Positions 29,063-37,467 of a DNA stretch of 64,000 nt are shown here, piece by piece. Positions within the stretch are counted from its first letter, which is position 1. Every line of letters starts with the position of its first letter. Origin of the DNA: Actinomyces gerencseriae DSM 6844. GTDB taxonomy: Bacteria > Actinomycetota > Actinomycetes > Actinomycetales > Actinomycetaceae. The position numbers and the translations under genes are program-made. Where the stretch lies: the NCBI RefSeq assembly GCF_000429265.1, contig NZ_AUBN01000010.1:185416-249415 (forward strand), given 5' to 3'. Below the pieces are notes generated by a model. The model was not told the origin of the DNA. It saw only the letters and a list, made by a program, of their open reading frames with translations, and did no database searches.

Positions 29063-30645
29063 GCGGACGCCAACCGGGAATGCTCGATGCGAGCCGGACG
29101 GATCCGCCGGATCTGGAGCGCATCAGGCGCCTGGCCAAGCAGTGGGCCGGGCGCCGCCGCCGGCTCACCCGCTCGGCGATGGAGGACTTCACCGACATCT
29201 ACATGATCATCCTCGGAACGGCCATCGTGGTGATGATGACGATCCAGGGACTCGGGGTGATGGGCTCGACCGGATCCGCCGCGCCGTCCGGGTCGGCGCG
29301 GCTCGTCCCGGGCGATGCGGTGGGCCAGCCGGTCTGGCTCGCGGTCGGCGCGGTCATCGCGCTCATCGCCATCGGGCTCGGGCCCCTGCGACGACTCGGT
29401 CCGCTGTTCCTGCGTCCCGAGCAGGCTCAGTGGTGGTTGCCGCTGCCGGGCGACCGGTCGGCCCTGCTCCGACGGCTGGCGCGTCGCGAGCTCGCCGTCG
29501 TGTGGGCGCTCTCCTCGGCGGCGGGTGCGGTCATCGCGCTCATCGAGCGCAGCGGCGTGCTCGGCGCGGTCCGCTGGTCCGTGCTCGTGGGCGGCGTCGC
29601 GGGGCTGTCCCTGGCTGCTCTCCTCGCCGCGCAGGCGCACGGCGGGCCCGTTGTCGTCGTCAGGGCGCGCACGACGGCGCTGTCGGCGGCCGGGGCGTGC
29701 GCCGGTGCGAGTCTGCTCTCACCGCTGTCGGACGCGCACGCCGCGCTCGTGCCCGTCATCATCGGGGCCGTCCTCGTCCTGGCGACGGCGATCTGGTGGC
29801 GACGCGGGCCCGGCCGGCACCTGGCGGAACTGGACGACGACTCGCTGCTCCAGGCCAGTGCGCGCGCCTTCGGGGCTCACGCCGCGGCCCTGGCGATGGA
29901 CACCCGCGCCCTGGGCCGGATGATCTCGTCTCCCCCTCGCCGGCCGACTCGGCCCGCCGGACTGCGTCTGGCGCGCGTCTGCGTGAGACTGCCCGGTGCG
30001 CTCAGGACGGTCCTGGGCGTGGGCGCCGTGGACTGGCTGCTCCTGGCGCGCCAGCCCTGGCGCCTCGCACGGGTCGCCGCGAGCGCGCTGCTCGTCGTCG
30101 GCGTCGTCGCCACGACCTCGTCGGGGCTCGTCACCGCGGTCGTGTTCGCGGCGGGAGGGTGGTTCGCCGCGCTCGCGGTCGCCGAGCCCGCGCGCCGCGC
30201 CCATGCGGATCCCGGCCCCGACGAGTCGTGGGCCGCGCGCCCGGTGTGGGTGCGCGCCGGGCACCTGCTCGTGCCCACGGGGGTCATGCTCCTGTGGGCG
30301 CTGAGCATATGGGGCGCGCTCGTCCTCCGGGCGGCACCCGGGCAGGGCGTCGTGAGCACGTTCCCCCTCGCGATCGCATGCGGGGTCGGCTGGGGTGGGG
30401 TGGCGCTCCGATCGGGCTTCCGTCGGGATCCCGACTTCTCGACGCTGATCCTCACACCGCTGGGGGCGATACCCGCCGGGGCGGTGGGGATGGTCGTCTC
30501 CGGTCCTGATGCGGCGGTTCTGGTCTGTCTGCCAGCGGCTCCGGTGGTCGCGGGGCTCCCGGTGACCGGCACCCTCGTGGCCGGGCAGGTGCTGGCCAGC
30601 GCACTGGCCCTGATATGGGCCCTGCGGGTGAACCGCGCGCGCTGA
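29059..30645 (+). CDS. DUF6297-type membrane component of ABC transporter
   Basis: A 528-residue integral membrane protein with about 12 hydrophobic segments (for example IYMIILGTAIVVMMTIQGLG, the segment starting LAVGAVIALIAIGLG, and VLVGGVAGLSLAALLAAQ). A cytoplasmic start includes RIRRLAKQWAGRRRRLTRS. It resembles the actinobacterial DUF6297 family always found with an ABC ATPase. It overlaps the ATPase stop by 4 nt, so the two are translationally coupled and probably act as one transporter. Substrate and direction are not known. Confidence 0.8.
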   Translation: MSGRQPGMLDASRTDPPDLERIRRLAKQWAGRRRRLTRSAMEDFTDIYMIILGTAIVVMMTIQGLGVMGSTGSAAPSGSARLVPGDAVGQPVWLAVGAVIALIAIGLGPLRRLGPLFLRPEQAQWWLPLPGDRSALLRRLARRELAVVWALSSAAGAVIALIERSGVLGAVRWSVLVGGVAGLSLAALLAAQAHGGPVVVVRARTTALSAAGACAGASLLSPLSDAHAALVPVIIGAVLVLATAIWWRRGPGRHLAELDDDSLLQASARAFGAHAAALAMDTRALGRMISSPPRRPTRPAGLRLARVCVRLPGALRTVLGVGAVDWLLLARQPWRLARVAASALLVVGVVATTSSGLVTAVVFAAGGWFAALAVAEPARRAHADPGPDESWAARPVWVRAGHLLVPTGVMLLWALSIWGALVLRAAPGQGVVSTFPLAIACGVGWGGVALRSGFRRDPDFSTLILTPLGAIPAGAVGMVVSGPDAAVLVCLPAAPVVAGLPVTGTLVAGQVLASALALIWALRVNRAR

Positions 30646-30680
30646 AGAGCCGGGCGCCCGGTGCGGCCCGCACGGCGCCC

Positions 30681-31739
30681 TCACACGTCCAGGGCGTAGA
30701 GGATCGTGCCCCGCGTGGGCGTGTATCCCAGATTGCGGTACAGGTCGACGGCTCCGGTGGGATTGTCCGAATCGACGCCGGCCGCGGCGTAGTCCATGCC
30801 GTCACGCCGGTAGACGCGCATGGCGGCCGTCAGGAGGGCCGGAGCCACTCGCCGGGTCCGGTACTCGGCGAGCACTCCCAGCACATCCGTGTACCCCTCG
30901 CGCCATCCCAGTGCCGCCCAGTCCTGCTCGTAGCGCCCCGACCGCAGGAAGCCGGCCACGCGCGCCCGGTCCCCCGAGCGGTCCATGGCGACGAAGCTCC
31001 ACCCGGGGGCGAAGTAGGTGCGGCCGGCCCTCCACTCGTCCCGCGTCATCTCACTGGCCTCGTACTCGCCGTCGGCGACCTGGTTGTGCGCGATGCGCAC
31101 GACCTCATCGAGCTCCTCGCTCCACGGCTCGATGGTGAGGAAGCCGTCGATGTCCACCTCCGGAATGTCATCGGTCAGGCTGCGGCGCACCTCGCGGTAC
31201 CACCGGCGGGGCTCGAAGCCCAGGTCGCTCAGGTGGTTCTTCATGCGCTCGTCGTCCTCCAGGACGGTGGTCACGATGTGGGCCGGTGCCGCGACAGCCG
31301 CCGATCCGGGCGCGGCCGCCGCGCGCTCGGTGCCGATGAGGTGACGGGCGCGCTCGGTCTGCCAGTGCAGGAGCGCTCCGCCGATGCCCCGCTCGCGGAA
31401 GTCGGGGTCGACGACGCCGATCATCGAGGCGTAGATCTCGGCGGCGGGCCGCAGTCGCACCAGGGCGAAGGCGCGCATGACTCCCAGGGCATCCCGTCCG
31501 GCCACGCCGGAGTAGGTCGGATCGACGAAGTAGTCCGCCGTCTCCTCCGCCGTGGTCCGGTAGGGCGGGTCATCGACGGACTCGGCACGGGCGATGAGCG
31601 CGGCCAGCGCCCCGTTGTCCAGCGGGCTCAACGGGGCCCAGAACAGGTCGCGGGGGAGCGCCGAGCGCGGGCCGGGGCGCAGCATCGACCAGGGACCGAC
31701 GACTCCTGCGCGACGCGAGGATCCGTATACGGGGGCCAT
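30681..31739 (-). CDS. Tandem-GNAT acetyltransferase (MshD-like architecture)
   Basis: A 352-residue protein with two GNAT halves. The N-terminal half has IGVVDPDFRERGIGGALLHWQTERAR (acetyl-CoA loop RERGIGGAL). The C-terminal half has TDVLGVLAEYRTRRVAPALLTAAMRV followed by AAAGVDSDNPTGAVDLYRNLGY. This arrangement is like mycothiol synthase, but the sequence does not clearly identify MshD, so a general acetyltransferase call is safer. AGGAGG 6 nt before the ATG at 31739 decides the start against the longer frame. It is convergent with the DUF6297 gene. Confidence 0.85.
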   Translation of the reverse strand: MAPVYGSSRRAGVVGPWSMLRPGPRSALPRDLFWAPLSPLDNGALAALIARAESVDDPPYRTTAEETADYFVDPTYSGVAGRDALGVMRAFALVRLRPAAEIYASMIGVVDPDFRERGIGGALLHWQTERARHLIGTERAAAAPGSAAVAAPAHIVTTVLEDDERMKNHLSDLGFEPRRWYREVRRSLTDDIPEVDIDGFLTIEPWSEELDEVVRIAHNQVADGEYEASEMTRDEWRAGRTYFAPGWSFVAMDRSGDRARVAGFLRSGRYEQDWAALGWREGYTDVLGVLAEYRTRRVAPALLTAAMRVYRRDGMDYAAAGVDSDNPTGAVDLYRNLGYTPTRGTILYALDV

Positions 31740-31830
31740 GAGCGCCTCCTTGCGCGGTTCGGGGCTGCCCGGCGGTGACAGCGGGTTACCGGGCACCATA
31801 CCCGATGCGGATGACGCCCATGCACCCGCG

Positions 31831-34107
31831 TCAGGCGTCGATGCGCTCGCGGTCGACGTCGGCGGCGCCCTCGACGATGAAGCCGCGGCGGGGCTCGACG
31901 GCCGAGCCCATGAGCAGCTCGAAGACGTTCTCCGCCTCCATGAGCTCGGCCTCGTCGCTCAGGGTGATGCGCCGCAGGGTGCGGTGCTCGGGCTCCATGG
32001 TGGTCTCGGCGAGCTGGTGGGCGTCCATCTCGCCCAGGCCCTTGTAGCGCTGCGGCTCCTTGAAGCTGCGCCCCTGCCCCTCCAGCGTGCGCAGCGTGCG
32101 CACCAGCTCGTCGTCGGAGTAGGTGTAGATGACCTCCTTCTTGCGGCGTCCCGAGCCGGAGACCTCGATGCGATGCAGCGGCGGGACGGCGGCGAAGACG
32201 CGACCGGCCTCGATCATGGGCCGCATGTAGCGGAAGAAGAGCGTGAGCAGGAGGGTGCGGATGTGGGCGCCGTCCACGTCGGCGTCCGTCATGAGGATGA
32301 CCTTGCCGTAGCGTGCGGTCCCGATGTCGAAGGTGCGCCCGGAGCCGGCTCCCACCACCTGGATGATGGCGGAGCACTCGGCGTTGCGCAGCATGTCGGC
32401 CTGCGAGGCCTTCTGGACGTTGAGGATCTTGCCGCGGATGGGCAGCAGCGCCTGGAACTCGGAGTTGCGGGCGTTCTTGGCGGTGCCGAGCGCCGAGTCG
32501 CCCTCGACGATGAACAGCTCGGAGGCCGTCACGTCGTCGGAGCGGCAGTCGGCGAGCTTGGCGGGCAGGGTCGAGGTCTCCAGCGCGGTCTTGCGACGGG
32601 TGATCTCCTTGTGCATGCGCGCGCTGACGCGTGCGCGCATCTCGCCCACGATCTTCTCCTGCAGGGCCCGGGACTGGGCCTTGAGATCGCGCTTGGAGGA
32701 GGTCAGCAGCGCCGTCAGCTCCTCGTCCACCACCTTGGCGACGATCTGGCGCACGGGCGCCGTGCCCAGGACCTCCTTCGTCTGCCCCTCGAACTGGGGC
32801 TCGGGCACGCGCACGGTGACCACCGCGGTGAGCCCGGCCAGGATGTCGTCCTTCTCGATGCGCCCGTCACGGCTGGTGACCTTCAGCGCACGCGAGTTGG
32901 AGTCGATCTGCTTGCGCAGCACCCTGGTGACGGCCTGCTCGAAGCCCGCCAGGTGGGTGCCGCCCATGGGCGTGGCGATGATGTTGACGAAGGAGCGCTC
33001 GGTCGTGTCGTAGCCGATGCCCCAGCGCAGGGCGACATCGACGACGCAGGTGCGCGTCACCTCGACGGGGCGCAGGTGGCCGCTGGCGCGGTCGAGCTGC
33101 TGGACGGTCTCGGCGTAGGTGCCCCGCCCGGTCAGGTGGAAGGTGTCGGTCACCGAGCCGTCGGTGGCGAGGAAGTCGACGAAGTCCGCGGTGCCGCCCT
33201 TGGCCCGGAACACCTCGGCGCCCCCGTTCTCGTCCTGTCCTCGGGCTCCCCGGGCCGTGGTGTCGAGCGGGTCCCCCGCGGTCTCGGCGGCGCTCCTCGC
33301 CGCCGCCCGCATCGCCAGGTCGTCGGTGGTCCTCGATCCCGACGACGGCGCGCCCTCGGCGCGCGCGGCCTCCTCGGCGCTGCGCTCGTCGGTCAGGGCC
33401 AGGGCCAGTCCGGGCACGAGGAAGCTCGTCTGCCGCAGGCGGGCGCGCAGCGCCGCGGCGTCGTACTCCGCCGGGGAGGGGAAGATCTGCGGATCGGCCC
33501 AGTAGCGCACGCGCGTGCCGGTGACGCCCCGGCCGACCCTGCCGATGACGCGCAGCTCGGAGGCCTCGGTGTACTCCTCGAAGGGCGAGGCGAGGCTCGG
33601 GCCGCCGGGCGGGTCGTCGAAGACGCCGGGCACGCCGCGGCGGAAGCTCATCGCGTAGGTCCTGCCGCCGCGGTCGACCTCCACGTCCATGCGGGCGCTC
33701 AGCGCGTTGACGACGCTCGCGCCCACTCCGTGCAGGCCGCCGGCCGAGCCGTAGGAGCCCCCGCCGAACTTCCCCCCGGCGTGGAGCTTGGTGTAGACGA
33801 GCTCGACGCCGGTCAGCCCGGACGACGGCTCGACGTCGACGGGCACGCCGCGCCCGGTGTCCCGCACCTCGATGGAGCCGTCGGCGTGGACGATGACGTC
33901 GATGCGGTCGCCGTGGCCCTCGAGCGCCTCATCGACTCCGTTGTCCACGATCTCCCACACGCAGTGCATGAGGCCCCGCTGGTCGGTCGAGCCGATGTAC
34001 ATGCCGGGGCGCTTGCGCACCGCCTCGAGCCCCTCCAGCACGGAGAGGTGGCGGGCGGAGTAGTCGTGAGAGGGGGCTGTCGCTGCTGTCGTTCCGGTCC
34101 GGGGCAC
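31831..34107 (-). CDS. parE: DNA topoisomerase IV subunit B (ParE-like)
   Basis: A 758-residue type IIA topoisomerase B subunit. The GHKL ATPase domain (EIVDNGVDEALEGHGD, DTGRGVPVDV, GGLHGVGASVVNALS) is followed by the TOPRIM domain (EGDSALGTAKNARN and DADVDGAHIRTLLLTLFFRYM) and the C-terminal YKGLGEMDA motif. Between ALALTDER and FRAKGG lies an Ala/Gly/Asp-rich insertion of roughly 55 residues not usual in the family. The start is the GTG at 34107: TAGATT ends 6 nt before it, so the mRNA is probably leaderless. A LexA-like palindrome covers the expected -35. Confidence 0.9.
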   Translation of the reverse strand: MPRTGTTAATAPSHDYSARHLSVLEGLEAVRKRPGMYIGSTDQRGLMHCVWEIVDNGVDEALEGHGDRIDVIVHADGSIEVRDTGRGVPVDVEPSSGLTGVELVYTKLHAGGKFGGGSYGSAGGLHGVGASVVNALSARMDVEVDRGGRTYAMSFRRGVPGVFDDPPGGPSLASPFEEYTEASELRVIGRVGRGVTGTRVRYWADPQIFPSPAEYDAAALRARLRQTSFLVPGLALALTDERSAEEAARAEGAPSSGSRTTDDLAMRAAARSAAETAGDPLDTTARGARGQDENGGAEVFRAKGGTADFVDFLATDGSVTDTFHLTGRGTYAETVQQLDRASGHLRPVEVTRTCVVDVALRWGIGYDTTERSFVNIIATPMGGTHLAGFEQAVTRVLRKQIDSNSRALKVTSRDGRIEKDDILAGLTAVVTVRVPEPQFEGQTKEVLGTAPVRQIVAKVVDEELTALLTSSKRDLKAQSRALQEKIVGEMRARVSARMHKEITRRKTALETSTLPAKLADCRSDDVTASELFIVEGDSALGTAKNARNSEFQALLPIRGKILNVQKASQADMLRNAECSAIIQVVGAGSGRTFDIGTARYGKVILMTDADVDGAHIRTLLLTLFFRYMRPMIEAGRVFAAVPPLHRIEVSGSGRRKKEVIYTYSDDELVRTLRTLEGQGRSFKEPQRYKGLGEMDAHQLAETTMEPEHRTLRRITLSDEAELMEAENVFELLMGSAVEPRRGFIVEGAADVDRERIDA

Positions 34108-34482
34108 GGGGGCAATCTAGCGGACGGATCTCGAACACGTGTTCTCCCGCGCCACGGTGTGACCATCGCCCGTCCGGATGCGCCCGCATTCGGCGCCCGG
34201 GCGCCTCGGCAGCGCGCAGGACCACTCCCCCGTTACCTTGTTGGTGGTCCCGGGTGGTCCGGGGCTGGGCCAGCTGTGGGCACGGGTGTCTTGCCCCTGT
34301 CCGTAGATGATCCGGGGGGCGAAAGTCACTCGCGGCAGCCGGGCGCTGGTGACCGCTGATAAGGGGAACGACCCGCCGCAGAGGGGGTGAGGTCTTTCGC
34401 AGGCGTGGGTGCGGGGCCGGTCGTCCACCGGCTGGCCCTTGCATACAGGAGCGAGAGGCGGCAGAAGAGATGGATATCGAGG
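34108..34482. other. parE upstream region and left flank of IS110 remnant
   Basis: 375 bp with the parE promoter at one end and, from about 34240, non-coding sequence leading into the IS110-type transposase. No gene is seen. IS110 elements usually lack terminal inverted repeats, so the exact left end cannot be set. Confidence 0.5.
34114..34146 (-). promoter_or_regulatory. parE promoter with LexA-like palindrome
   Basis: The -10 box TAGATT (34119-34114) predicts transcription start at the GTG. TCGAACACGTGTTCTC (34131-34146, plus strand) contains the 12-bp perfect palindrome GAACACGTGTTC and matches the actinobacterial SOS consensus except at its last two bases. The -35 would fall inside it, so a bound repressor should block RNA polymerase. 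Confidence 0.5.
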
Positions 34483-35715
34483 ATGCCGGGCGTCTTCATC
34501 GGTATCGGGCGTCGGCAAGGAGTGAGCACTGGGCCACGGCCCTGACCCGGGCCGGCAGGAAGGTCTGTGACAAGGCCCTTCCTAACGACGAGGCGCGTCT
34601 GCGCGCCCTCTACGACAAGCTGGCCGGTCACGGGAGCCTGCTGGTGGTGGTCGACCAGCCCGCCACCATCGGGGCCCTGGCCGTGGCGGTGGCCCAGGAG
34701 ACGGGCATCACCGTGAGCTACCTGCCCGGGCTGTCGATGCGCCACATCGCTGACCTGACGCCGGGCAGCGCCAAGACCGACGCGAAGGACGCGGCCGTCA
34801 TCGCCGACGCGGCCAGGAGCATGCCCCACACCCTGCGCTCCGTGAGTACCTCGGACGAGGACGCGGCCGCCTTGTCGATGCTGACTGGCTTCGACCTGGA
34901 CCTGGCTCGCCAGGTCAACCAGACGGCCAACCGGATTCGGGGTCTGCACACCCAGACCCCGCCCAGCCCTCGAGCAGGTGCTGGGGCCCTGGCCGGGCGC
35001 ACGACGCCGCCGGGGAGGCCCGTCGCCGCCTGGCCCACCCCCGCCATGCTGAGGAAGGCCGGCCAGGCACGAATCGACGCCAGGCTCAAGAAGCACGGGT
35101 GCAGGCGGCACGCCACCTGGGCCGGCCAGATCGTCTCGGCCCTGGAGCGCCAGAGCGTGGTGGTCGCCGGCACCGACGCCGCTGCAGTGGTGCTGCCGCA
35201 CCTGGCGAGCCGGCTCATCGCCCCACGCGCTCAGCGGGCTGATGTCGCCGCCCAGGACAGTGGCCCTGGCGGGTGGCCCACCCTCATGTGCCAGGTCCTG
35301 ACCACCCGTGCCCGGGATCAGGGGTCCCGGCCGCCGCCGTCCTTGCTGGCCGAGACCCCGACCAGGACCTCCAGTCACCGGGGCACAGCTGGCCTCCTAC
35401 GCCGGCCTGGCACCGGTGACCAGGAGATCGGGCTCATCGATCCGCGGTGAGCACGTCTCCCATGGCGGCAACAAGCGGCTCAAACGCGCCATGTTCGCCT
35501 CCGCCTTCGCCTCCCTGCGCTCCGACCCCGTCTCCCGGGCCTACTACCAGCGCAAACCAGGCCAGGGCAAACGCCTTGGGCCAAGCCGTCCTCGCCCTGG
35601 CCCACCGCCGCATCCCGACCCTGCACGCCATGATCCGCAACGACACCCTCTACGACCCACAACCAGCCACGAAACTACCCACCGCCACTTGACACACCAC
35701 ATAGGGGCACCCCCC
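34240..35715 (+). mobile_element. IS110-family insertion sequence (degenerate)
   Basis: The element is delimited roughly by loss of flanking similarity and by TTGACACACCACATAGGGGC just after the transposase frame. It lies between parE and the DUF7455 gene. The bounds are approximate, and the transposase is broken, so it is not autonomous. Confidence 0.45.
34483..35692 (+). pseudogene. IS110-family transposase, frameshifted
   Basis: The original start is probably the ATG at 34483 (PGVFIGI). Two small insertions near 34510-34530 then destroy the first catalytic Asp of the DEDD domain (expected GIDVGK). The frame resumes with EHWATALTRAGRKVCDKALPND and DAKDAAVIADAAR. Near 34960-35010 a second excursion replaces the expected HPALEQVLGPW segment. 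Around 35240-35400 further shifts separate the DEDD part from the C-terminal part (LASYAGLAPVTRRSG, GGNKRLKRAMF, SDPVSRAYYQRK). The end is LALAHRRIPTLHAMIRND in a third frame. Several independent frameshifts make sequencing error unlikely as the sole cause. Confidence 0.85.
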
Positions 35716-35749
35716 GACGCGCCGGCGGGCGACTCGGAGACCCGGCGGC

Positions 35750-36301
35750 TCAACGTCCGGTCGCCGTCGGGGCGGCGCCACGGCGGCGGTGGGCGCGGCG
35801 CTGGGAGAGCCGCTGGGCCACCAGCAGCGCGGCGCACACGGCCAACCCCAGCAGGCCGAAGCCCCAGCCGGGTTCGGCCAGCACCAGGCGCCGCCCGGAC
35901 CCGAGGAGCGCATCGGCCAGCAGAACCAGGCATAGCACCACGTTCCGCGCGATCACGGGCGGTCCGACCCGTGCGCGCAGAATGCTGCCGTAGCAGCCGC
36001 AGTCCGTCGTAATACCGCGGGACAGGACGCTGCCGGCCGCCCCGGCGAGGAGCGCCAGCAGCACCCCGGCCACGACCTCCGAGGCCGGTAAGAGGAGCCC
36101 GAGCACGAGGCAAGCCGCCAGCAGCATCTCCACGACGGGGAGCGCGAAGGCGATCGCCTCGGCGACGGGGCGCCTGACGATCCGGTATCCGAGCACGTCA
36201 GAGACTCCCGCGCCGTAGTCCTGGAGGAACTTGCCGTAGGCACTGACCGTCAGCAGCACCCCGGTGAGGATGCGCACGACGGCGAGCGCTGTCTCAATCA
36301 C
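35750..36301 (-). CDS. MauE/DoxX-like redox membrane protein with CxC motif
   Basis: A 183-residue protein with four hydrophobic segments, starting ALAVVRILTGVLLTVSAYGKF as in MauE/DoxX proteins. Between the second and third membrane parts the pair C101-G-C103-Y-G follows GITTD. MauE-type proteins are thought to help form disulfides in exported partners. Here it lies 21 bp downstream of, and presumably cotranscribed with, an exported protein bearing a ten-cysteine tail, which is the natural candidate client (inference). The start is a GTG with GGGAGG 9 nt upstream. An Arg-rich cytoplasmic tail ends the protein. Confidence 0.75.
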   Translation of the reverse strand: MIETALAVVRILTGVLLTVSAYGKFLQDYGAGVSDVLGYRIVRRPVAEAIAFALPVVEMLLAACLVLGLLLPASEVVAGVLLALLAGAAGSVLSRGITTDCGCYGSILRARVGPPVIARNVVLCLVLLADALLGSGRRLVLAEPGWGFGLLGLAVCAALLVAQRLSQRRAHRRRGAAPTATGR

Positions 36302-36322
36302 GACGTCCCGCCTCCCATCGTC

Positions 36323-36969
36323 TCAAACGCATGCCAGTGTCGAGTTCTCGCAGTGGTTCCACAGGCAGTAACTGCACCAAACCAGTCCGCATACAGGAGC
36401 GGCGGCACCAGCCCAAATGCATGCGCCACAGCATTCGAAGAAGCCCTTGTCAACCTTCGTGCACACCCACTGAGGACGAGTGAGCACAGGACAAGGAAAC
36501 TCATCGCCATCCGCCCAGCCATTGGGGTCGGACCCCGCAGGTGCCATTGTCAATGAATCCGCAGATCGCCCAACCTCTTGCAACTCGATATAGCCACCAT
36601 CCGCGCTGTCCGCCCAACGCATCACGCGCGAATCCACCACCTCTCCCCCGTCAGTGGAAAGTAACTGCAGAATCAAGGCATAACGACCATCATTCGCACC
36701 AACACCGACTCTCCGAACAACGCTGCCGTCATCGAGCGCACCCTGCGCAACTAAGAAAGATGTCGGAGTCAGACCACTGAGCGCTGACACCTCATCGCTC
36801 GTCAAAGCCGACGATACATCAATGAGTCGTTCTGACGGGATGTCCTGCTCCCACCACTCACCCGAACCTGTTGAGCGCTGCAAGGCTCGAGCCTCCGGAA
36901 ACACAGTCACCAATGCCCCGAACATCGCAGCGCCGAGCCCGGCCTTCAACAATTACGTCGCTTCACCAT
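36323..36969 (-). pseudogene. Exported Cys-rich-tail protein, frameshifted in its signal peptide
   Basis: The main frame encodes ~209 residues: a hydrophobic start (LLKAGLGAAMFGALVTVFPEARA), a ~130-residue domain without recognised homology, and a tail from EFPCPVL to STLACV with ten cysteines (including FECCGACIW, CGLVWCSYC and NHC). The tail spacing recalls halocin-C8-like bacteriocin domains, a tentative resemblance. In this frame the only start is a weak TTG at 36952. The ATG at 36969 has GAGAGG 6 nt upstream and encodes MVKRRNC then stop. Restoring one T gives MVKRRNLLKAGLGAAMFG, a Tat-like twin-Arg signal leading straight into the open frame. I therefore read a one-base deletion near 36948-36953, real or from sequencing. 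Confidence 0.65.
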
Positions 36970-36989
36970 CGAACACCTCTCAGGGAATT

Positions 36990-37020
36990 GAATGCGGACA
37001 CTCCACTCGGGCCCGCATTC
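36990..37020. repeat. Inverted repeat in 5' leader of Cys-rich gene
   Basis: GAATGCGG (36990-36997) and CCGCATTC (37013-37020) are exact inverted repeats with a 15-nt spacer, starting 21 bp upstream of the ATG at 36969. It could be an operator or an mRNA hairpin. Confidence 0.5.
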
Positions 37021-37055
37021 GCCTCGTTCACCTCTACGCGAACATGTCATTTATT

Positions 37056-37085
37056 ATGATACTACCAAGTCGACCCATACGTCAA
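37056..37085 (-). promoter_or_regulatory. Promoter of the Cys-rich/MauE cassette
   Basis: TTGACG (37085-37080) and TATCAT (37061-37056) are separated by 18 nt, close to the vegetative consensus and the best sigma-70-type match in this stretch. The predicted leader is about 80 nt and includes the inverted repeat. Confidence 0.5.
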
Positions 37086-37467
37086 TGAGTCGATCAACAA
37101 TCGACGTCAATAAACGCACCCTGTGAGGGAAGTGGGAATTCGTATGGAATTAGGTGCATGATTCCATGGAAGAAGTTCGACGTTGCAGAAAAAGAGAAGA
37201 GAAGATGAGGATCTGCGAGGCGTCTCGAGCGGACCAGCCGCCGACCCTCCTGAGCTCGACCGCCTCTCCCATGTCAGGAGGCCACGGATCCGGCACCCGA
37301 CCGCCTCGCGGGCGCCCCACCCAGGTGCTCGCCGCCGTCCCCGCTGCGCGCCGGCGCGCGGCGCCGCCTCATCCCGTCGTTCGCCGTGGGCGCAGACCCT
37401 GCGCCCCGGGCGGAAACCGGGGCGTCGAAGTGCGACGTCCGCCCCTCGGCGTGATCTCATTGGATCC

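Larger units (their letters stand above)
36970..37467. other. AT-rich intergenic region upstream of the Cys-rich gene
   Basis: 498 bp of visibly lower GC than the core genome. It contains a minus-strand promoter (37056-37085), an 8-bp inverted repeat in the predicted 5' UTR (36990-37020), and ACGTCAAT repeated at 37079-37086 and 37104-37111. The plus-strand part approaching 37467 returns to high GC and precedes the DUF7455 gene. Open frames here look like noise. Confidence 0.5.

Noticed and set aside
30650..30661. CCGGGCGCCCGG palindrome between convergent DUF6297 and GNAT genes as a terminator
   Set aside because: Too short, with no loop; such GC palindromes are frequent here by chance.
36298..36522. 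A 74-codon frame with an apparent lipobox (SLVLSGC) inside the Cys-rich gene
   Set aside because: It lies within the Cys-rich protein in another frame and has no ribosome-binding site. The Cys-rich frame continues from a long open frame with a signal peptide, so the lipobox is probably chance.
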